Shown here: positions 11,835 through 24,277 of the stretch, in pieces | How positions within the stretch are numbered: the first letter of the stretch is position 1 | Layout: every line of letters begins with the position of its first letter | NCBI RefSeq assembly: GCF_020360975.1 | Contig: NW_025408670.1 | Coordinates: 3,162,001 to 3,226,000, forward strand | Direction: 5' to 3' | DNA from: Hirsutella rhossiliensis | Taxonomy: Eukaryota > Ascomycota > Sordariomycetes > Hypocreales > Ophiocordycipitaceae | DNA length: 64,000 nucleotides | Made by a program: the position numbers and the translations under genes | Notes under the pieces: model-generated | Database searches by the model: none | What the model was told of the DNA's origin: nothing | What the model saw: only the letters and a program-made list of their open reading frames with translations

Positions 11835-12315
11835 TATTATAACTATAGTCTAGTAAACCGCGGGGACTAGTATATATTACGAGGATATATAACGTAGGGA
11901 GCAAGGAATATTAGATAGACCGACGGGCTAATTAAGTTTAGAGCGACGGGTTACTTTAGCGCTTTAACGCTCTATAGCTAGGATCGTAGGATCGCTCTAG
12001 CGCCCTAGCGCTCCTAAGTAACGGGATTACCTAGTGCTCTTAGCGATCTAAGGAAGCTCTTAAGATATATAAGGAAGGAACGGAATACTCCTTTAAATAG
12101 ATAGCTCGATAGCTTTTAATATAATTATTACGATCTCTATTACGATCTTACCTTTAATTCTAATTACTTAATTACCTAGTTATAGTCTATAGTCTATAAC
12201 CTTTAACTTATTACTAACGTAATATACTTATTATTACTTAGACTACGCCCTATTATATCTATTAATATAAACCCCTTAATAGGTTTATCCCTTAGGAATA
12301 ATACCGGTCGTTATA
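11835..12315 (+). repeat. Gypsy-1a 3' LTR
   Basis: This is 481 bp, preceded by a purine-rich tract (aaaaggaagagagg) and followed by the target duplication attat. The region also reads open on the minus strand (11632-11904), which is only a shadow. Confidence 0.92.
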
Positions 12316-12320
12316 ATTAT

Positions 12321-12477
12321 AGGCTTAGGCTATACCCTAAGCTATATAGTTATATATAAAGGGCCGGATCCTATATATATATATATAGGCTAGCCGCGTA
12401 TAGGAGAGCTCTATATAGCTTATTAATATTATCTTATAAACGGTACCTACGCTTACGCCTTTACTTACTCTATAATA
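12321..12477 (+). repeat. Gypsy-2 5' LTR, right piece
   Basis: These are the remaining 157 bases of the 5' LTR, matching 20947-21103 and containing the (ta)n tract and agagctctatatagctt. Bases 12316-12320 (attat) are the duplicated target of the nested Gypsy-1a and correspond to gttat at 4063-4067. Confidence 0.85.
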
Positions 12478-15400
12478 GTATAAGCTATTAACTAATAGAT
12501 CTAATAGATATCTCTTTAAAGAGGGCGCCTCCCCTTTAAGGAAGTACTCTATCCCTCCTTAGACGGATAGGAAGTATCGTAGCTATCCTAAAAGTAATTA
12601 AAAGCGCGACGGCTAGCGAGAAGGATAAGGTTCTCGCTATACTAAGGGAGCTATCTATAAGACTAGCTTTAACCCCTACGACCTCCGTAACGCTAGTTAT
12701 AGCGGCGATACTACTAACGCGGAAGTCGCTCCTTTAGCTAACTTAAGATAGTAAGCTAGAGTCCTTTTACTTCTTCCTTAGCCGGCTATAGACGAAGTTT
12801 ATAACTAACGAGAAATAGGGCCTAAATAGCTATCGCGATATAGCGTAGTATTCGCTCCTCTATACGCTACTAAAGCCCTAGATATAGTAGATCTCTAGAT
12901 TCTAGGATAAGGGCGGCCCTAAGGGTAGACGCGACCTATAAGACTTCTTTTAATACCTTATATATACGTTCGGCAATATATAGGAGCGGGAGAAGGCGTA
13001 AGATAAGCTATAGACCCTTAAGTAAAGAGATAGATAAACCTTTAGCGAATTCCTTCCCGATTTTAAAGAGACGCTCTTATAAGTAGCGGGGACTATAGTA
13101 TAGGAAGATAGCGCGAAGCTTATATAGCTACGGAATTTAATTACGCTAGCCCTATAAGAGCTACTTATCCCTATAATTATACCTACTAACTACGGCGAGT
13201 ATATAAGCCGGTTAATAAAGGTAGCTTAGGGCTATAAATAGACGCTATATTTCTAGAAGCTTTATAAGTATACGCTATATAGTAGTAATAGGATTACCGC
13301 CCCTTTATAAGATAAATAACTAGCTATCGATATAGATAGGGATACCTTAATATTAGCTACCTATATAGACTAGGCTAGACGCGGTAAGAAGACGCTATTA
13401 ACTACCCCCTATACCGCCCTATACTCTAAGTAGCGGGCGAAGTAGGTAACGAGTAAGGAAATTAAGAAGAGGAAAGCTAATAGCTGCTACTTATATTATA
13501 GAGTATCTATATACTTTATATTAAAATGCCTCTTCTTTTTAGCTAAGCGGCCTATAGTAGTTTAAGTAGCGAAGATAGAACCGCTCCTTACCTTAAACGA
13601 TAAGGAGGACTCTGCCCCCCTAGGCCTAGAGGAAAAAGAGTAGCTCTAGAGTAAAGATAGGCTCTAGAGCCTTAATTACTAGTACTAGTAAAGGAGAAGG
13701 AGGAATTATCCGCCTATATAAAAGAGGAGCCTACTTTAATATAGGTTATAATTAATAACTCCTTACCTATTACTGCCCTTATAAATAAGGGCTACTAGTA
13801 CTACGCTATAGTTAATAAGGCGCTTACGCGAGAGATATAAGTACTAGTAGAAAAGATCGCCTTAAGGTAAGTAAAGGGCGCTTTAAGCGTAATAGAGGGT
13901 ATAGTAATTAAGGGTATTACGTAGCTAGCTATAAAGGTCGATAGTTACTATAAGCTTATTATAGCTTATATAATCCCTTAACTAGAATTTCCCTTAATCC
14001 TTAGGAAACCCTAGTTATTATATATAAAGTTATACTCGGTTCTATACTAAAGGAAGCTATAGTTTAGGCCTATATAATAGTAGGTCTATTATAACGACGG
14101 TTCTATAAGTATAGGACTAAGTATATAAGCTTTATACTTAGTATAAGAAGTCCTTACTTCTATCTTTATAAGAACTATATAATAAGTAGAGTAAGGGCAA
14201 GGCTAAGCAGCGGCTAATATAGCGGTCTATATAGTTAGCTTAGTAGATATCGATAAGGCCCTCTAAATAAAAAAGCTAAAGTCGCCTTCTAAGCTATAGT
14301 AATAGATACTAGAGCACTTTTATAACCTCCTACTACTATTTAAGTCCTAGGAAGCGGATAAGCTTAACTTATATAAGCTAAGGGTAGACTATAGGATTAT
14401 ACTTTATACTAATAAGAAGGGGTAGGAACTACTTATACCGTTTAGACTACTATATAGTATATTATACGCGGAGCTACTAGTACTAAAGAAGACGCTAAGG
14501 GACCTCTTAAATAAGGGTTTTATTTAAGTAAGTAGCTTTAAAGTAAGAGCGCCGGTCCTATTTATATATAAACTAAGGGGCGGGATATAGTTCTATTATA
14601 ACTATAGGGCTTTAAACGTAATTATAAGGCTAGACCGCTACCCCTTACCCTTAATCTTAGATATACTTTATAACCTTTTAAAGGTAAAGTAGTTTATAAA
14701 GCTAGATATAAAATAAGCGTTTTATAAGGTATAGATCTTAAAGGGTAATAAGTAAAAGACAGCGTTCTATATATACTATAGCTTATTTAAGTAGCTTATA
14801 ACGCCCTTTAGCCTCTTAGGAGCGCCCGCTACCTTCTAGTATTATATTAATAACGTACTTTAAGACTTCCTTAATAAGTTCGCCTTTATATATATAGATA
14901 ATATCTTTATCTATATAAGCGGCTCTTATAAGGACTATATATAGAAAGTATAAAGGGTCTTAAAGCGCCTCTAAATTTATAGGCTCTACCTTAACTTAGA
15001 TAAGTACGAATTTAAGGTTAAAAGGGTTAAGTACCTAGGCTTTATTATCTCTATAAGTATAGGTATATAGGCGGATCCTATAAAGATCTAGGCAATCTAG
15101 GACTAAGTAGCCCTAACTATATAGATAGGTATATAGAGCTTCCTTAGGTTCGCGAACTATTATAGGATATTTATTAAGGGCTTCTCCTATATTATAAGTC
15201 CTTTAAATAAGATTACTAGGAAATAGACCGCTTTTCGTTAAGGGCCTATATAAGAAGGAGCGTTCTATATACTTAAGGACTTATTCTCGCGGGCCTTAGT
15301 ACTACTTTAGTAGGACTTCGACTAGTCTATATTAGTTAAAGCGGACTATAGCGGCTAAGCACTTAGAGGAATACTCTTTTAAGAGGTAGATAGGTAAAAG

Positions 15401-17430
15401 TAACTAATAGCGTTCTACTCTTATAAGCTAACCTTAGCGGAGTAGAATTACGCTATTTATAATAAAGAGATACTAGCGATTATTAGCTACCTTAAGTAAT
15501 AGTAAGTAGAGCTCTAAAGCTACGAGAGCTTTAAGGTTCTTATAAGCTATAGGAATCTTAAGTACTTTATAACCCGCTAGTACCTCTTAGAACGGTAAGC
15601 CTACTAAGTAAAGTATCTCTTATACTTTAACTTCTTAATTAAGTACTAGCTAAGGTAGGACTCTATAGTCTTAGATATACTTTCCTAGAAGGATTAAGAC
15701 TAGCTAACGGGAGTAAATATTAAGGCCTAGGATCTATAGCTTATCTTATAAGAAGCGCTACGGACTTATATAAGAGCTTCCTTAGTAAAGGAAGGCGCGG
15801 CGCTAATAAATAAGCCTTCCCTTATACTTTTACCTTAGCTTAGCGAGGAGGGATAGACCGGCCTAGGGGCGCGTATAGCGTAAGTATTCTAAGATAAGGT
15901 CCTCTAGCGCTTATAGGATAGGATATTATCTTTAAACTATACTTATAAGAGCGTGCGCTATACCGTTAAGTCTAGCGCTTAATACCTTAATTTAAAGCTA
16001 AAGCTAAAGGTATAAGTAGCCGACTATTATATTAACCTATAGGGGTATTTACGTTAGTAGGGGAGACTATAGGTACTAAGCGCGCCGTATACTATAGAAG
16101 CTAAGGAGAAGGATAGACCGCCGGAGCTAGATAAATAAAATAAGCTCTAAGGGAAGCTAGTCTAGCTCGTCTATAACTTTAGTATTATAGGCTACCTAGG
16201 TAGGTAGGGTATAGTAGTAGGCCTTATAAGGGATTTCTACTAGCCCCTCCTATAGTACTATATTCGCCGCTTCCTCTATAACTATAATATTTATAGCTAT
16301 ACTAAGATTTAAAGGGCATAGCTTAAGGGGCTACTTAAGTAGCTTTTAGTACTTAACCGGTTTTATATATATATATAAATAGACTTTATAATAGACCTCC
16401 TACTTATAGAGGGCGGTAACCGCTATATATAGGTAATTAAAGACCGACTTAGTAAGTCTATAGTATTAAAGCCGATGCCGTTTATAGATATAGAGTCCTA
16501 TATAAAGCGCTTCTTATAGTACTAGGCCCGCTTATATAGCTAGCTAGCCTTTATTATAAGCGATAAGGGATCGAATTAAACTAGCTACTTTTAGTAGTAC
16601 CTATACTAGCTACTTTAGATTATATAGCTACTTAGTATAGTATATTACCTATAGACTAATAGAGGGCCTAAGAAGGTTAACTAGGAGGCGTAGGCTTACT
16701 TATAGGCTATTATAGCCTATAATTAAGTAGACTAAGACCGTTAGCTCCCCGCGGCCTAACTTACGTTAAATAGTAAACTATATACCTTTATTAAGATAGC
16801 CCCTTTCTTTATAATATATAGCTTTAAACTACCCTTACTAGTTCCTTTTACTATAGATATAATAGTAAAGTAGTATAGTAATTTATTATTAAAGGGCCGC
16901 GCCTTTATATTTATATAAAAGCTATAGGAGACTATAGATTATTATTAATCCGCGATAGCCGCCGCGGTATAAGATTAAGAGCGGTACGCTAATAAGACTA
17001 AGGCCCTAGTAGATAGGTTTATAGTAAGAGATAAGGTATAGCTAGACCTTCGTAACTATAGGTCGGTATAGCTAAAGAAGAAGCTTAACTAGCTATACGT
17101 AAAGTTTATAATATAAAGGGTTATTAGCCTATAGGTTATAGAGCTTAATAGTCTCCTAATAGGGGTCTATAATAAGATTAATATAGACCTCCTTTATAGA
17201 GCCTCCTTTAACCAGCTACTTAGATAAGAAATAGCAGACGCTTAACCGCCTATAATCGAGGTAAAAGGAGAGGATAAGTTCGAGGTTAAAGAGATATAAG
17301 CCGCGTACTAGAAAAAGGTTAGTAAGGGGAAACGCTAGGAGGTCCTCGTTAAGTAGCGTAGGTATCTCGACCCTATATAAGAACTTATATATAAGTTTAT
17401 AAGAACTATAGCCCTTAATAAGTTTAAAGC
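12478..17430 (+). pseudogene. Gypsy-2 gag-pol (RIP-destroyed)
   Basis: Gag occupies about 12,560-13,750 and ends in a degraded CCHC zinc knuckle (about 13,486-13,532, Cys codons partly changed to Tyr). Pol follows with a protease region, a reverse transcriptase whose catalytic box reads YIDNIFIY (about 14,890, second Asp to Asn), RNase H (about 15,300-15,600), an integrase (about 16,000-17,100) and a C-terminal chromodomain (about 17,280-17,400) with a VKWRGY.DPTWEP-like core whose Trp codons are now TAG. Domain order and chromodomain place it with the chromoviruses. Many in-frame TAA and TAG codons stand at Gln and Trp positions, so it is dead. Confidence 0.88.
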
Positions 17431-18402
17431 CTTATTTAAAATAGTAAATAAGAATAATAGACTAATAAACTATTAATAGTAGCTTAGGCTAAGACTATAA
17501 AGTAAGTAAAGTAAAGTAAGTAGTTATAATAACGTAAGCGTAATAATATAAGTAGAGATAAAAATAGCGTTTATTTTAAGGCGGAGCCCTTAGACTACCT
17601 AGACCTACTCCTTATTTTTATCGTTATCCTTATCCTTATCCTTATCGTCCTCCTTTACTTTATTAGCGGCGGCGGCGCTCTTTAAGGCGCTTAGGCGGCC
17701 TTTTAGGCCCGCGAGCTAGTCGGCGGCAGCGGCGGCTCTAGGGGCTCTAGGAGTAAGGGGGGCCCGGCTAGTAGCAGCGGCGGGGCAGCGGCGGGCACGG
17801 TTAAGGGGACCGCCGATAGGGCGATAAAGGCAGTATTCCTAGTACCGGGAGAGTTAGTAGCGGAAGTAAAAGAGCTAGAGGAGAGGAACTTATTTAGGGA
17901 TAAGGCCCTAGCGCTTAAGGGCGCGGAGATTATAGTAAGCGGCGGCAGCGGCGGTAAGGCGCTTCTTAGTAGCCCCCTATACTTACCTATATACGCTAGC
18001 CTTCTAAGCCGATACTATAGCGAGTAAGACGGGAGGCGCCGCCTTATAAGCGTAGCCGGCACGCGCGTATTAGTAATAACTACCGCTATAGCGGCGCCCG
18101 ACTTAGTCGGCGTAGGGGAGCTCCTACAACGCGTACTATATATAAGGGGCCGCGCGGGCGGCTCCGGCCTATACTTAGCGTTTATACTTTAAGAAGTTAG
18201 CGGAAAATAGCTACTATACTTACTAGGTAGCGGACTTACGGGGGTAGTAGAGGCGGAGGCGGGGGTAGAGGGGCCGGGCGTTATAGCCGGCGGCGGGGAC
18301 GGCGTTATTATATAGAAGGGCGACGTAAGGGCGGCTAGCGTAGTAGAGGTAAAAGCGGCGGCGGTAGGCGCGGTCGCGGGGGCGCGGGTAAAAGTAGCGG
18401 TA

Positions 18403-20258
18403 AGTTAGCTTACCTAAAGTCTAGTATACCTTAATACCGGCACTCTCTATAATACTATTACGTTATTAAATATATTATATTATAACCACGTTTTCTTATA
18501 TATCTCTTACCTTATAATTATAAAATAAATACTATTTATATTAGTAATACCTTAGCTTTCTAAGTATACCGGAAACTAGCTCTAAAAAGTACTTAAAGCT
18601 ATTAAAAACGGGATACTTTAGCTTTATACTAGTTAAAAGTAGGGTATTCTAAGAGGGACCTTCTATATATATCTTAAAGGGGCTCTACCTAATAAGGAGG
18701 CAAAAGAGGCATATTAAAGGCTTAGCTAAAAGTAGGAAAAATACCTTACCGACTAGGTTCTTACCTAGGCCGCCCTTAGGCTGCCTTTAACGTATTATTA
18801 GGTTAAGGAATTTACCGGCTATATCGTTAAGGCTAGCGGCGATACCTGTCCGCTTAGGAAGTAGTAGATTTCGGGCTTTTTAGCCTAGAACCTAGAGATT
18901 AGTACTATTAAAGGTAGATCTCTCGATTCTGCTCGCGTTAACGGTGCCTCTATAGCCCGTATCGAGGAATAGTTCTAATTGCTTAAGCTACTAGCTATAT
19001 AGGCAATCCTACTAGAGTCCTACTTTAATATAGATAAAACGGGCATCCTTAAGGGCCTCGGCTTTAATAGTCTAGTACTAGGGAGCTTAGAGAAGTAAGA
19101 GACTCTTAAAAAGCGGCTAGGATTATATTATTAAACTATAATAGTTAAATACGTCTTTACTATAGGCTAGGCCTTAACTCCCCTTATAATTTTTAAGGGT
19201 TAAGACCTTTAATACTAATAGTTCCCTAATAAACTTAATTTTCTATAAGATTAGGACTTTATTGCCTCCTTAAAAGGCTAGATAAGTAATAATATCGCTA
19301 TTTAGTAGCTAAAGTAGGTTTTTATCCCTTAAATAAGGCACTATAAGTAAGGTAATACTCTTCTTATTATTAATAGCTATAGGAGTTATTAGACTAATAA
19401 TTTTATATATAAATGCTTCTAAAATAGTATATATCTCCTTTTCTTACTATTATACTCCTTATATATCCTCTAACTACTTAATATCTTAGTTTTCTTACTT
19501 ATTAAGGCCGTATACTAACGTTAACTTAAGAAAATCGTATCTTTTAACGATATAGCGCTAATTAGTAAGGCTACCTTCCTTTATATTTACTACGAAGCCT
19601 AGTAGGCTAGCTTAACCGAAAAGAATATTAAGGGAGGTTAGCGCGGGTTTAGTTTATAGCTAATTAATATAGTAAAGCCCTTATTAAGCCGCTTTATCTT
19701 ACCGTAGCCGTTAACGCCGTTAACGCTATTAAAAAGGAAGAATATTAGCTCCTTAGCTAATAATAATGCCCTTAAAACGCCTAAACGATTATAAGAAGTT
19801 CGCCGCCTTATTATAGGGCTAGAAAATCGCGGTTAAGTTAACCGTATAATCCGACTACTCTTTAGTAAAGTTAGCCGCGCCCTTAATAATTAAAATTAGC
19901 AGCTTATAGCTGCCTAGTTTCGAATATAATAGCTTAAGTATTAATTATATCGTTTATAGCCTCGAAAATAAAAAAAAAGGTTCTATAGGATCCTAATAGC
20001 CGGTTCGTATAGATTAATTAAGTTATTAAGACGAGGTAGCGGCTCGAGCATATCCTTAAGCCGGCTACTATTACCGTAGCTAATTAAGACGTAGATTTTA
20101 AAGCTCTATATAGTAGCTAGCAGCTTAAATAGCTAGAAAACACTATAATTAACTATCGTAATATTAAAATACGGCTTTAATTACTATTAGAATATACTTA
20201 CCTTAGTATTATAGAGAGTGCCGGTATTAGGGTATACCGGACTTTAGGTAGGCTAACT
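18403..20258 (+). mobile_element. Fot1/pogo-1 DNA transposon (RIP-destroyed) in the Gypsy-2 3' ORF
   Basis: Terminal inverted repeats of 54 bp (18403-18456 and 20205-20258) match apart from RIP transitions, and a TA target duplication flanks them (18401-18402, 20259-20260). This is the Tc1/mariner-pogo hallmark. Total length is 1856 bp, normal for Fot1-type elements. Insertion splits a frame that resumes on the other side. Confidence 0.92.
18700..20130 (+). pseudogene. Fot1/pogo-family transposase, dead copy
   Basis: Translation through stops gives an N-terminal CENP-B-like helix-turn-helix region (about 18,700-18,960). The DDE catalytic region follows with NIDKTGI (about 19,027, first Asp kept), LVLGS, LQYQQFPN, LLIINSYRSY (about 19,360, second Asp to Asn) and a NILVFSLIK end corresponding to DL.VFSPLK (about 19,480, third Asp to Asn). 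Loss of two of three catalytic Asp residues plus many stops means it is inactive. Confidence 0.85.
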
Positions 20259-20482
20259 TAGCGGCGGAGCCGTCGTCGGCCGTGCTTAGTATAGCGTCGA
20301 CGAACGACTCCGTACGCTCCGAGAAGGAGGAAGCAAGGGAGGGGGAGGTAGATATACCTATCGCGGAAGTTAGTATTACGGATTACGGCCTCCCGCTCTA
20401 TAGGGCGGAGAACTTATTAGTTAAAGTTATTATTATTAGGGCTATTATTACTACTATAGCTACTACTATAAGTATACGTTAA

Positions 20483-20917
20483 TAAAGCGGCCTATATAGC
20501 TAGGAATAAACTAATGCCTTAGGTAGAGTAGAACTTACTTATTACTACTACTACTATAGTTAAAGAAAGAGGAGAAGGAAAGGAAGGAGGAAGGGGGGGA
20601 TGCTACCTTATATACCCCTAGGTAGAGGAGGCTACCTAAGGCCGAGGGGACGGGTAACCTAAGGCTTACGTAGGTCTAGGCCGGCCGCCGGCTACCTAGG
20701 GGCGTATATAATAAGTCGCGCCCTTATTTAAACAGCTAGCCGGCCGATAAGTATAAAGCCCGGTTCTAGCTACTTAGGCTAACGGGCGCGGGGATAATAG
20801 GGCTAGTAGGGCTAGTATAATTAACGGAAAAGGGTAGGGTAGAGCTAGCGGTATAGGCCTAATAGTATAAAAGCTATTAATTAGGCAACGCCGTACCGCG
20901 CTCGAGGGAGGGTATTA
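20483..20917. other. Gypsy-2 3' untranslated GC-rich tract
   Basis: Between the stop of the extra 3' ORF and the 3' LTR lies about 435 bp with a purine run (about 20,580-20,600) and several short ctacc/ggtag inverted pieces. I see no ORF or RNA gene in it. Confidence 0.5.
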
Positions 20918-21103
20918 TATAAGAGTCTTTAACTATTATAGGTTATAGGCTTAGGCTATAGCCTAAGCTATATAGTTACGTATAGAGGGCCGGATCTTAT
21001 ATATATATATATAGGCTAGCTATATATAAGAGAGCTCTATATAGCTTATTAATATTATCCTATAAATAGTACTTACGCTTATACCTCTACTTACTCTATA
21101 ATA
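20918..21103 (+). repeat. Gypsy-2 3' LTR
   Basis: This 186-bp terminal repeat is uninterrupted, starts tataagagtc and ends ctctataata. The perfect target duplication gctac follows immediately. Confidence 0.9.
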
Positions 21104-21108
21104 GCTAC

Positions 21109-24100
21109 TAGCTATTTTAATTAATAATAGCTAGTTATAGGAAGTAAAAAGGATCTTGAATAAAAAGAAAGTTAAAAGGGACTAAAAAGTCTTAGTAAAA
21201 TAAGTTAAATAAATAAGACTAACTTAAGACTAGTTAAATATATAGTAAATATAATAATATTAGTAAGGTATAAGGAAGTATATAAGAAAGTTAGATTAAA
21301 ATAACCTTTTATAAAAGGAAGGAAGAGAAAAAAAGGGTATTATAACGGGCTAAGCTTATAAGGGTCTTAGCTTTACTTTTAACTAAGCCCTACTTAGTTT
21401 CTTAAGCTTTATTTAAGAGCTTATATTACTTTTTAAATCTTAATCTTTTTTTTCTTTCTCCTTTACTTTAAAATACTTATTATAGTCGCTTAGCTAGTAA
21501 TTAATATACTTAGTTAAAACTATTATAAGTAAGATAGTTTAGCCTTAGGAATTAATACCTTAGATTATAATAATCTATTTTTAATTTTTAAGCTATACTA
21601 ATTTTATATTAAAACGCTTATTTATACTTATAATAACTATACTTATTAAGATAATACTTATTATAAAGCTAGTCTTATTAAAGTTATAAATATCTAACTT
21701 TATAAAACTATACTTTATAATTATATTTTATATAATAGTAAACTAGCTATAAATAATATTATATAAAGGATAAGTAAGTATAAAAATTAAAGACTAAAAA
21801 ACTCTTAATTTACTTAGCTAAAGTACTTAATATACTATATTTTTATAAGTAATATAAGTAAATAACTAAGACTTAATAAAGGGTTTTATAACTATTAACC
21901 TAGTAACTATTATATAAGTTAAGGTTTTAGACTATTAAAGGCTAATATACTCTATATATTATTATTATTATTATTATAATTATACTAAGAACCTAGCTAA
22001 AGGTATTTAAAGCTTTAATATTAAATAAAAAAGAAAAACTAAAGTACTTAAGGGAAAACCCTCCTTTCTTTTAATATAGGTTTACTTTAAATAAGGTCTT
22101 AGTAGTAGTATATAGGAAATTTACGCTAGCTATTATAGGCTTTTCTTATATATTTACTTTTTAATATAAGCCCTCTTAGGCTATAACCGCTTTTATTTTA
22201 AGCGGCCGCGGCCTAAGCTTACTAGCTTAAGCCTAAGGTTATAAGTAATAGTTTCTTTTTAAGGGCTTAACTTATAAGCGCCTTTATTCCTTATAGCTCT
22301 TATATTACTACTATATAGTTATAGCCCCGTCGGCCTACTAGTTTATTAGTTAGTAAGGTAGGTAATATTTAGTTACTAGGCTAAGCGCTAATATAAGTCG
22401 CTCTTAAATAAGGCTAGCTAATTAAAATTTAGTTAGCTAGCTTTATTAATTAAAAATTAGTTCTTATTTAACTATATAACTTTTTAATTTAAGTTATAGT
22501 AGTTTATATTTACTATCTATTATATAATTACTAATTACGCGCGCTTAGCTTATATACATATATACTTACCCTCCCCCCTTAGTTTTATTTTTACCTCCTT
22601 TTACCTCTCTATTTATTATCTTTTTTATAAGCTTTAATTTCCTACTTACTTTATTTTTATATCCTTAGGTTTCTTTAATACTATATTTAACTTATTTACT
22701 ATTACTTTAAAATATCTAACTAAAAAGCTAACTTAAGTAATAGCGGCTCGCCTCTTACTAAGCCCCCTCTCTATAAAAAAGTAACTACTATAATAGGTTT
22801 AAAGCGCTTTATCCTATAATTTATATATATTAAGCGCTTTATTAATAAGCTTACTTATAAGTCCTTTACTAGCTATTAAAACTAGTCTTATAAGTATTAA
22901 TCTTAGTTTTATCTTAGGTCGGTCTTACTTTTAGTATTTTTTACTAACTATACTAGCTATAAAAGCTAAAGTATATATTACTTATACTAACTCTAACTAG
23001 TCTTATTACTAAGTAAGTAACCCTATCCTACTATAATATAGTTTAAGTTTAGTACTAATCTATATTTAGATTACCTTTAAAGGTAAGGAGGCTATATACG
23101 CCTTCTATTAAGCTTAGTTTAAGGTCGACCGCCCCTTTTTTATTAAGGGTTTAATATAAGAGCGCTTTTACTATACTACTTTAGAAACTTATATTTATAC
23201 TAGTTAAAAGGCCCTTATTATTAAAAGTAAGGGCGCGTTAAGTAAGTTTATATTTAGTCTAGCTATAGTTACTAAGAATATTAAAACGCTTACCTTAGCT
23301 TTTACTTATTTTATAAATAATACCTACTATATATATAAGTTCTTAGAGAAGTACCTAAGTAAGTTTAGCGATACTATTAAGGCCTTAGCTTAGGTTAGGC
23401 TTAAGTCGCTCTTAGTTACTTAAAAGACTTTTATAGTAGTTAATAATCTTACTAACTATTTTTATCTTATTACTAGTAATAACTATAATAGTAGGAATAA
23501 TAATAATAATTATATAAAGCTTAGTTTAGCCTCTTTTAGTAAAAGGAAGGCTAAGGGTAAAGGAAAGGTAACTATTATATCTAAGGCTTTATTTAAGGCT
23601 AAGGCTAAGGGGTCCGCTGCTATCCTTATACCTATAGTTATCTTAAAGTTAGTTTAGGATCTTACTATATCCCCCTTTATTAGCTTTAATACCGAGCTAT
23701 AGCTTAGTAGTTCTCTTATCGCTAAGCTTAGTTTAAAGTATCCTTACTTTATATTACTTACTAACCTTACTAGGGCTCTTAACTTTATTTAATAGCGTCT
23801 TTATAATTATTATAGTTTAGTCTTAGCTAAGATTATCGCTAGTCTTAATCTTAATTAGATTTATAATTATAGTATAAGCTATAATAATTACTATTACGCT
23901 ACCGCTAGTATAGGTCTTACTTTAGTATAGTCCTTAGTTATTACTTTACTTTATAAGCTAGCTATCTAAACTAGCTTTAGTTTAGGTTTAAGGTTAGGTC
24001 TAGCTAGCTATTACTAAGCTACTTATAGTAGTAATAGTCCTTATACTCTTTATAAGTCCTAGGTTACTCCCTCCTACGCTTTAAATATTACTTTAAAAAG

Positions 24101-24277
24101 GTCTTATTATTCTTATTATAATAATAAAGTAGATAATACTATTAATAAGTTAAGCTAAAGTTATAGTTTAAAAGGGGCTAGTTATTAGCGCTATCTTAGT
24201 TTAGTTTTAGGTTAGGTCTTATTTAGTTATAGTCTTTTAATAGTAGGTCTTATTTATAGCTATTAAGGCTAGCTTAG
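21109..24277. other. Decayed repeat sequence, no recognisable gene
   Basis: This is RIP-altered DNA between Gypsy-2 and Gypsy-1b. It should begin with the other half of the old Gypsy-4 element. A frame from about 23,050 to 24,270 on the plus strand reads as a fairly continuous protein with a basic Lys/Gly stretch near 23,540-23,600, which would fit a gag-like ORF, but I cannot assign it. Pyrimidine-rich sequence lies around 22,565-22,640. It was probably one element, because Gypsy-1b and Fot1/pogo-2 inserted into what follows. Confidence 0.4.

Larger units (their letters stand above)
4068..12315 (+). mobile_element. Gypsy-1a: full-length Ty3/Gypsy chromovirus, nested in the Gypsy-2 LTR
   Basis: The two LTRs are both 481 bp (4068-4548 and 11835-12315). 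The 5-bp target duplication is gttat (4063-4067) and attat (12316-12320), differing by one RIP transition. The interior carries gag, pol with chromodomain and an antisense ORF near the 3' end. It contains a 366-bp miniature LTR element at 9010-9375. The coding part is closely related to Gypsy-1b, but the U3 and 3' regions differ. Confidence 0.93.
17700..20482 (+). pseudogene. Gypsy-2 extra 3' ORF of unknown function, split by Fot1/pogo-1
   Basis: After the chromodomain lies a markedly GC-rich tract. One plus-strand frame is nearly open from about 17,700 to 18,402, with only a few stops at probable Trp or Gln codons. It has a Gly/Ser/Ala-rich start, a charged helical stretch (ELVAEVKELEERNLF) and a hydrophobic Ala/Val/Gly-rich part. 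Removing Fot1/pogo-1 and one TA target copy lets the same frame continue through 20259-20482, where it ends in TAA. I recognise no domain. The minus strand of 17.55-17.9 kb is also fairly open and could instead hold an antisense ORF, as in Gypsy-1. Strand and start are therefore uncertain. Confidence 0.45.
4039..21103 (+). mobile_element. Gypsy-2: complete Ty3/Gypsy chromovirus-type element with two nested insertions
   Basis: The LTRs are 186 bp. The 3' LTR is 20918-21103. The 5' LTR is split into 4039-4067 and 12321-12477 (29 + 157 = 186) by Gypsy-1a. The 5-bp TSD gctac is perfect at 4034-4038 and 21104-21108. The interior holds gag with a zinc knuckle, pol, a chromodomain and then an extra GC-rich ORF. 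A Fot1/pogo element interrupts the extra ORF at 18403-20258. RIP has put stops through gag-pol. A purine tract (gagggaggg, about 20904) precedes the 3' LTR. Confidence 0.9.

Noticed and set aside
11632..11904. Open minus-strand frame of 90 codons
   Set aside because: It overlaps the Gypsy-1a 3' LTR and 3' region, has LTR-like sequence and does not match the antisense protein frame. It is a chance opening.
20282..20482. Apparent 66-codon gene
   Set aside because: It is the end of the Gypsy-2 extra 3' ORF, cut off from its start by the Fot1/pogo-1 insertion.
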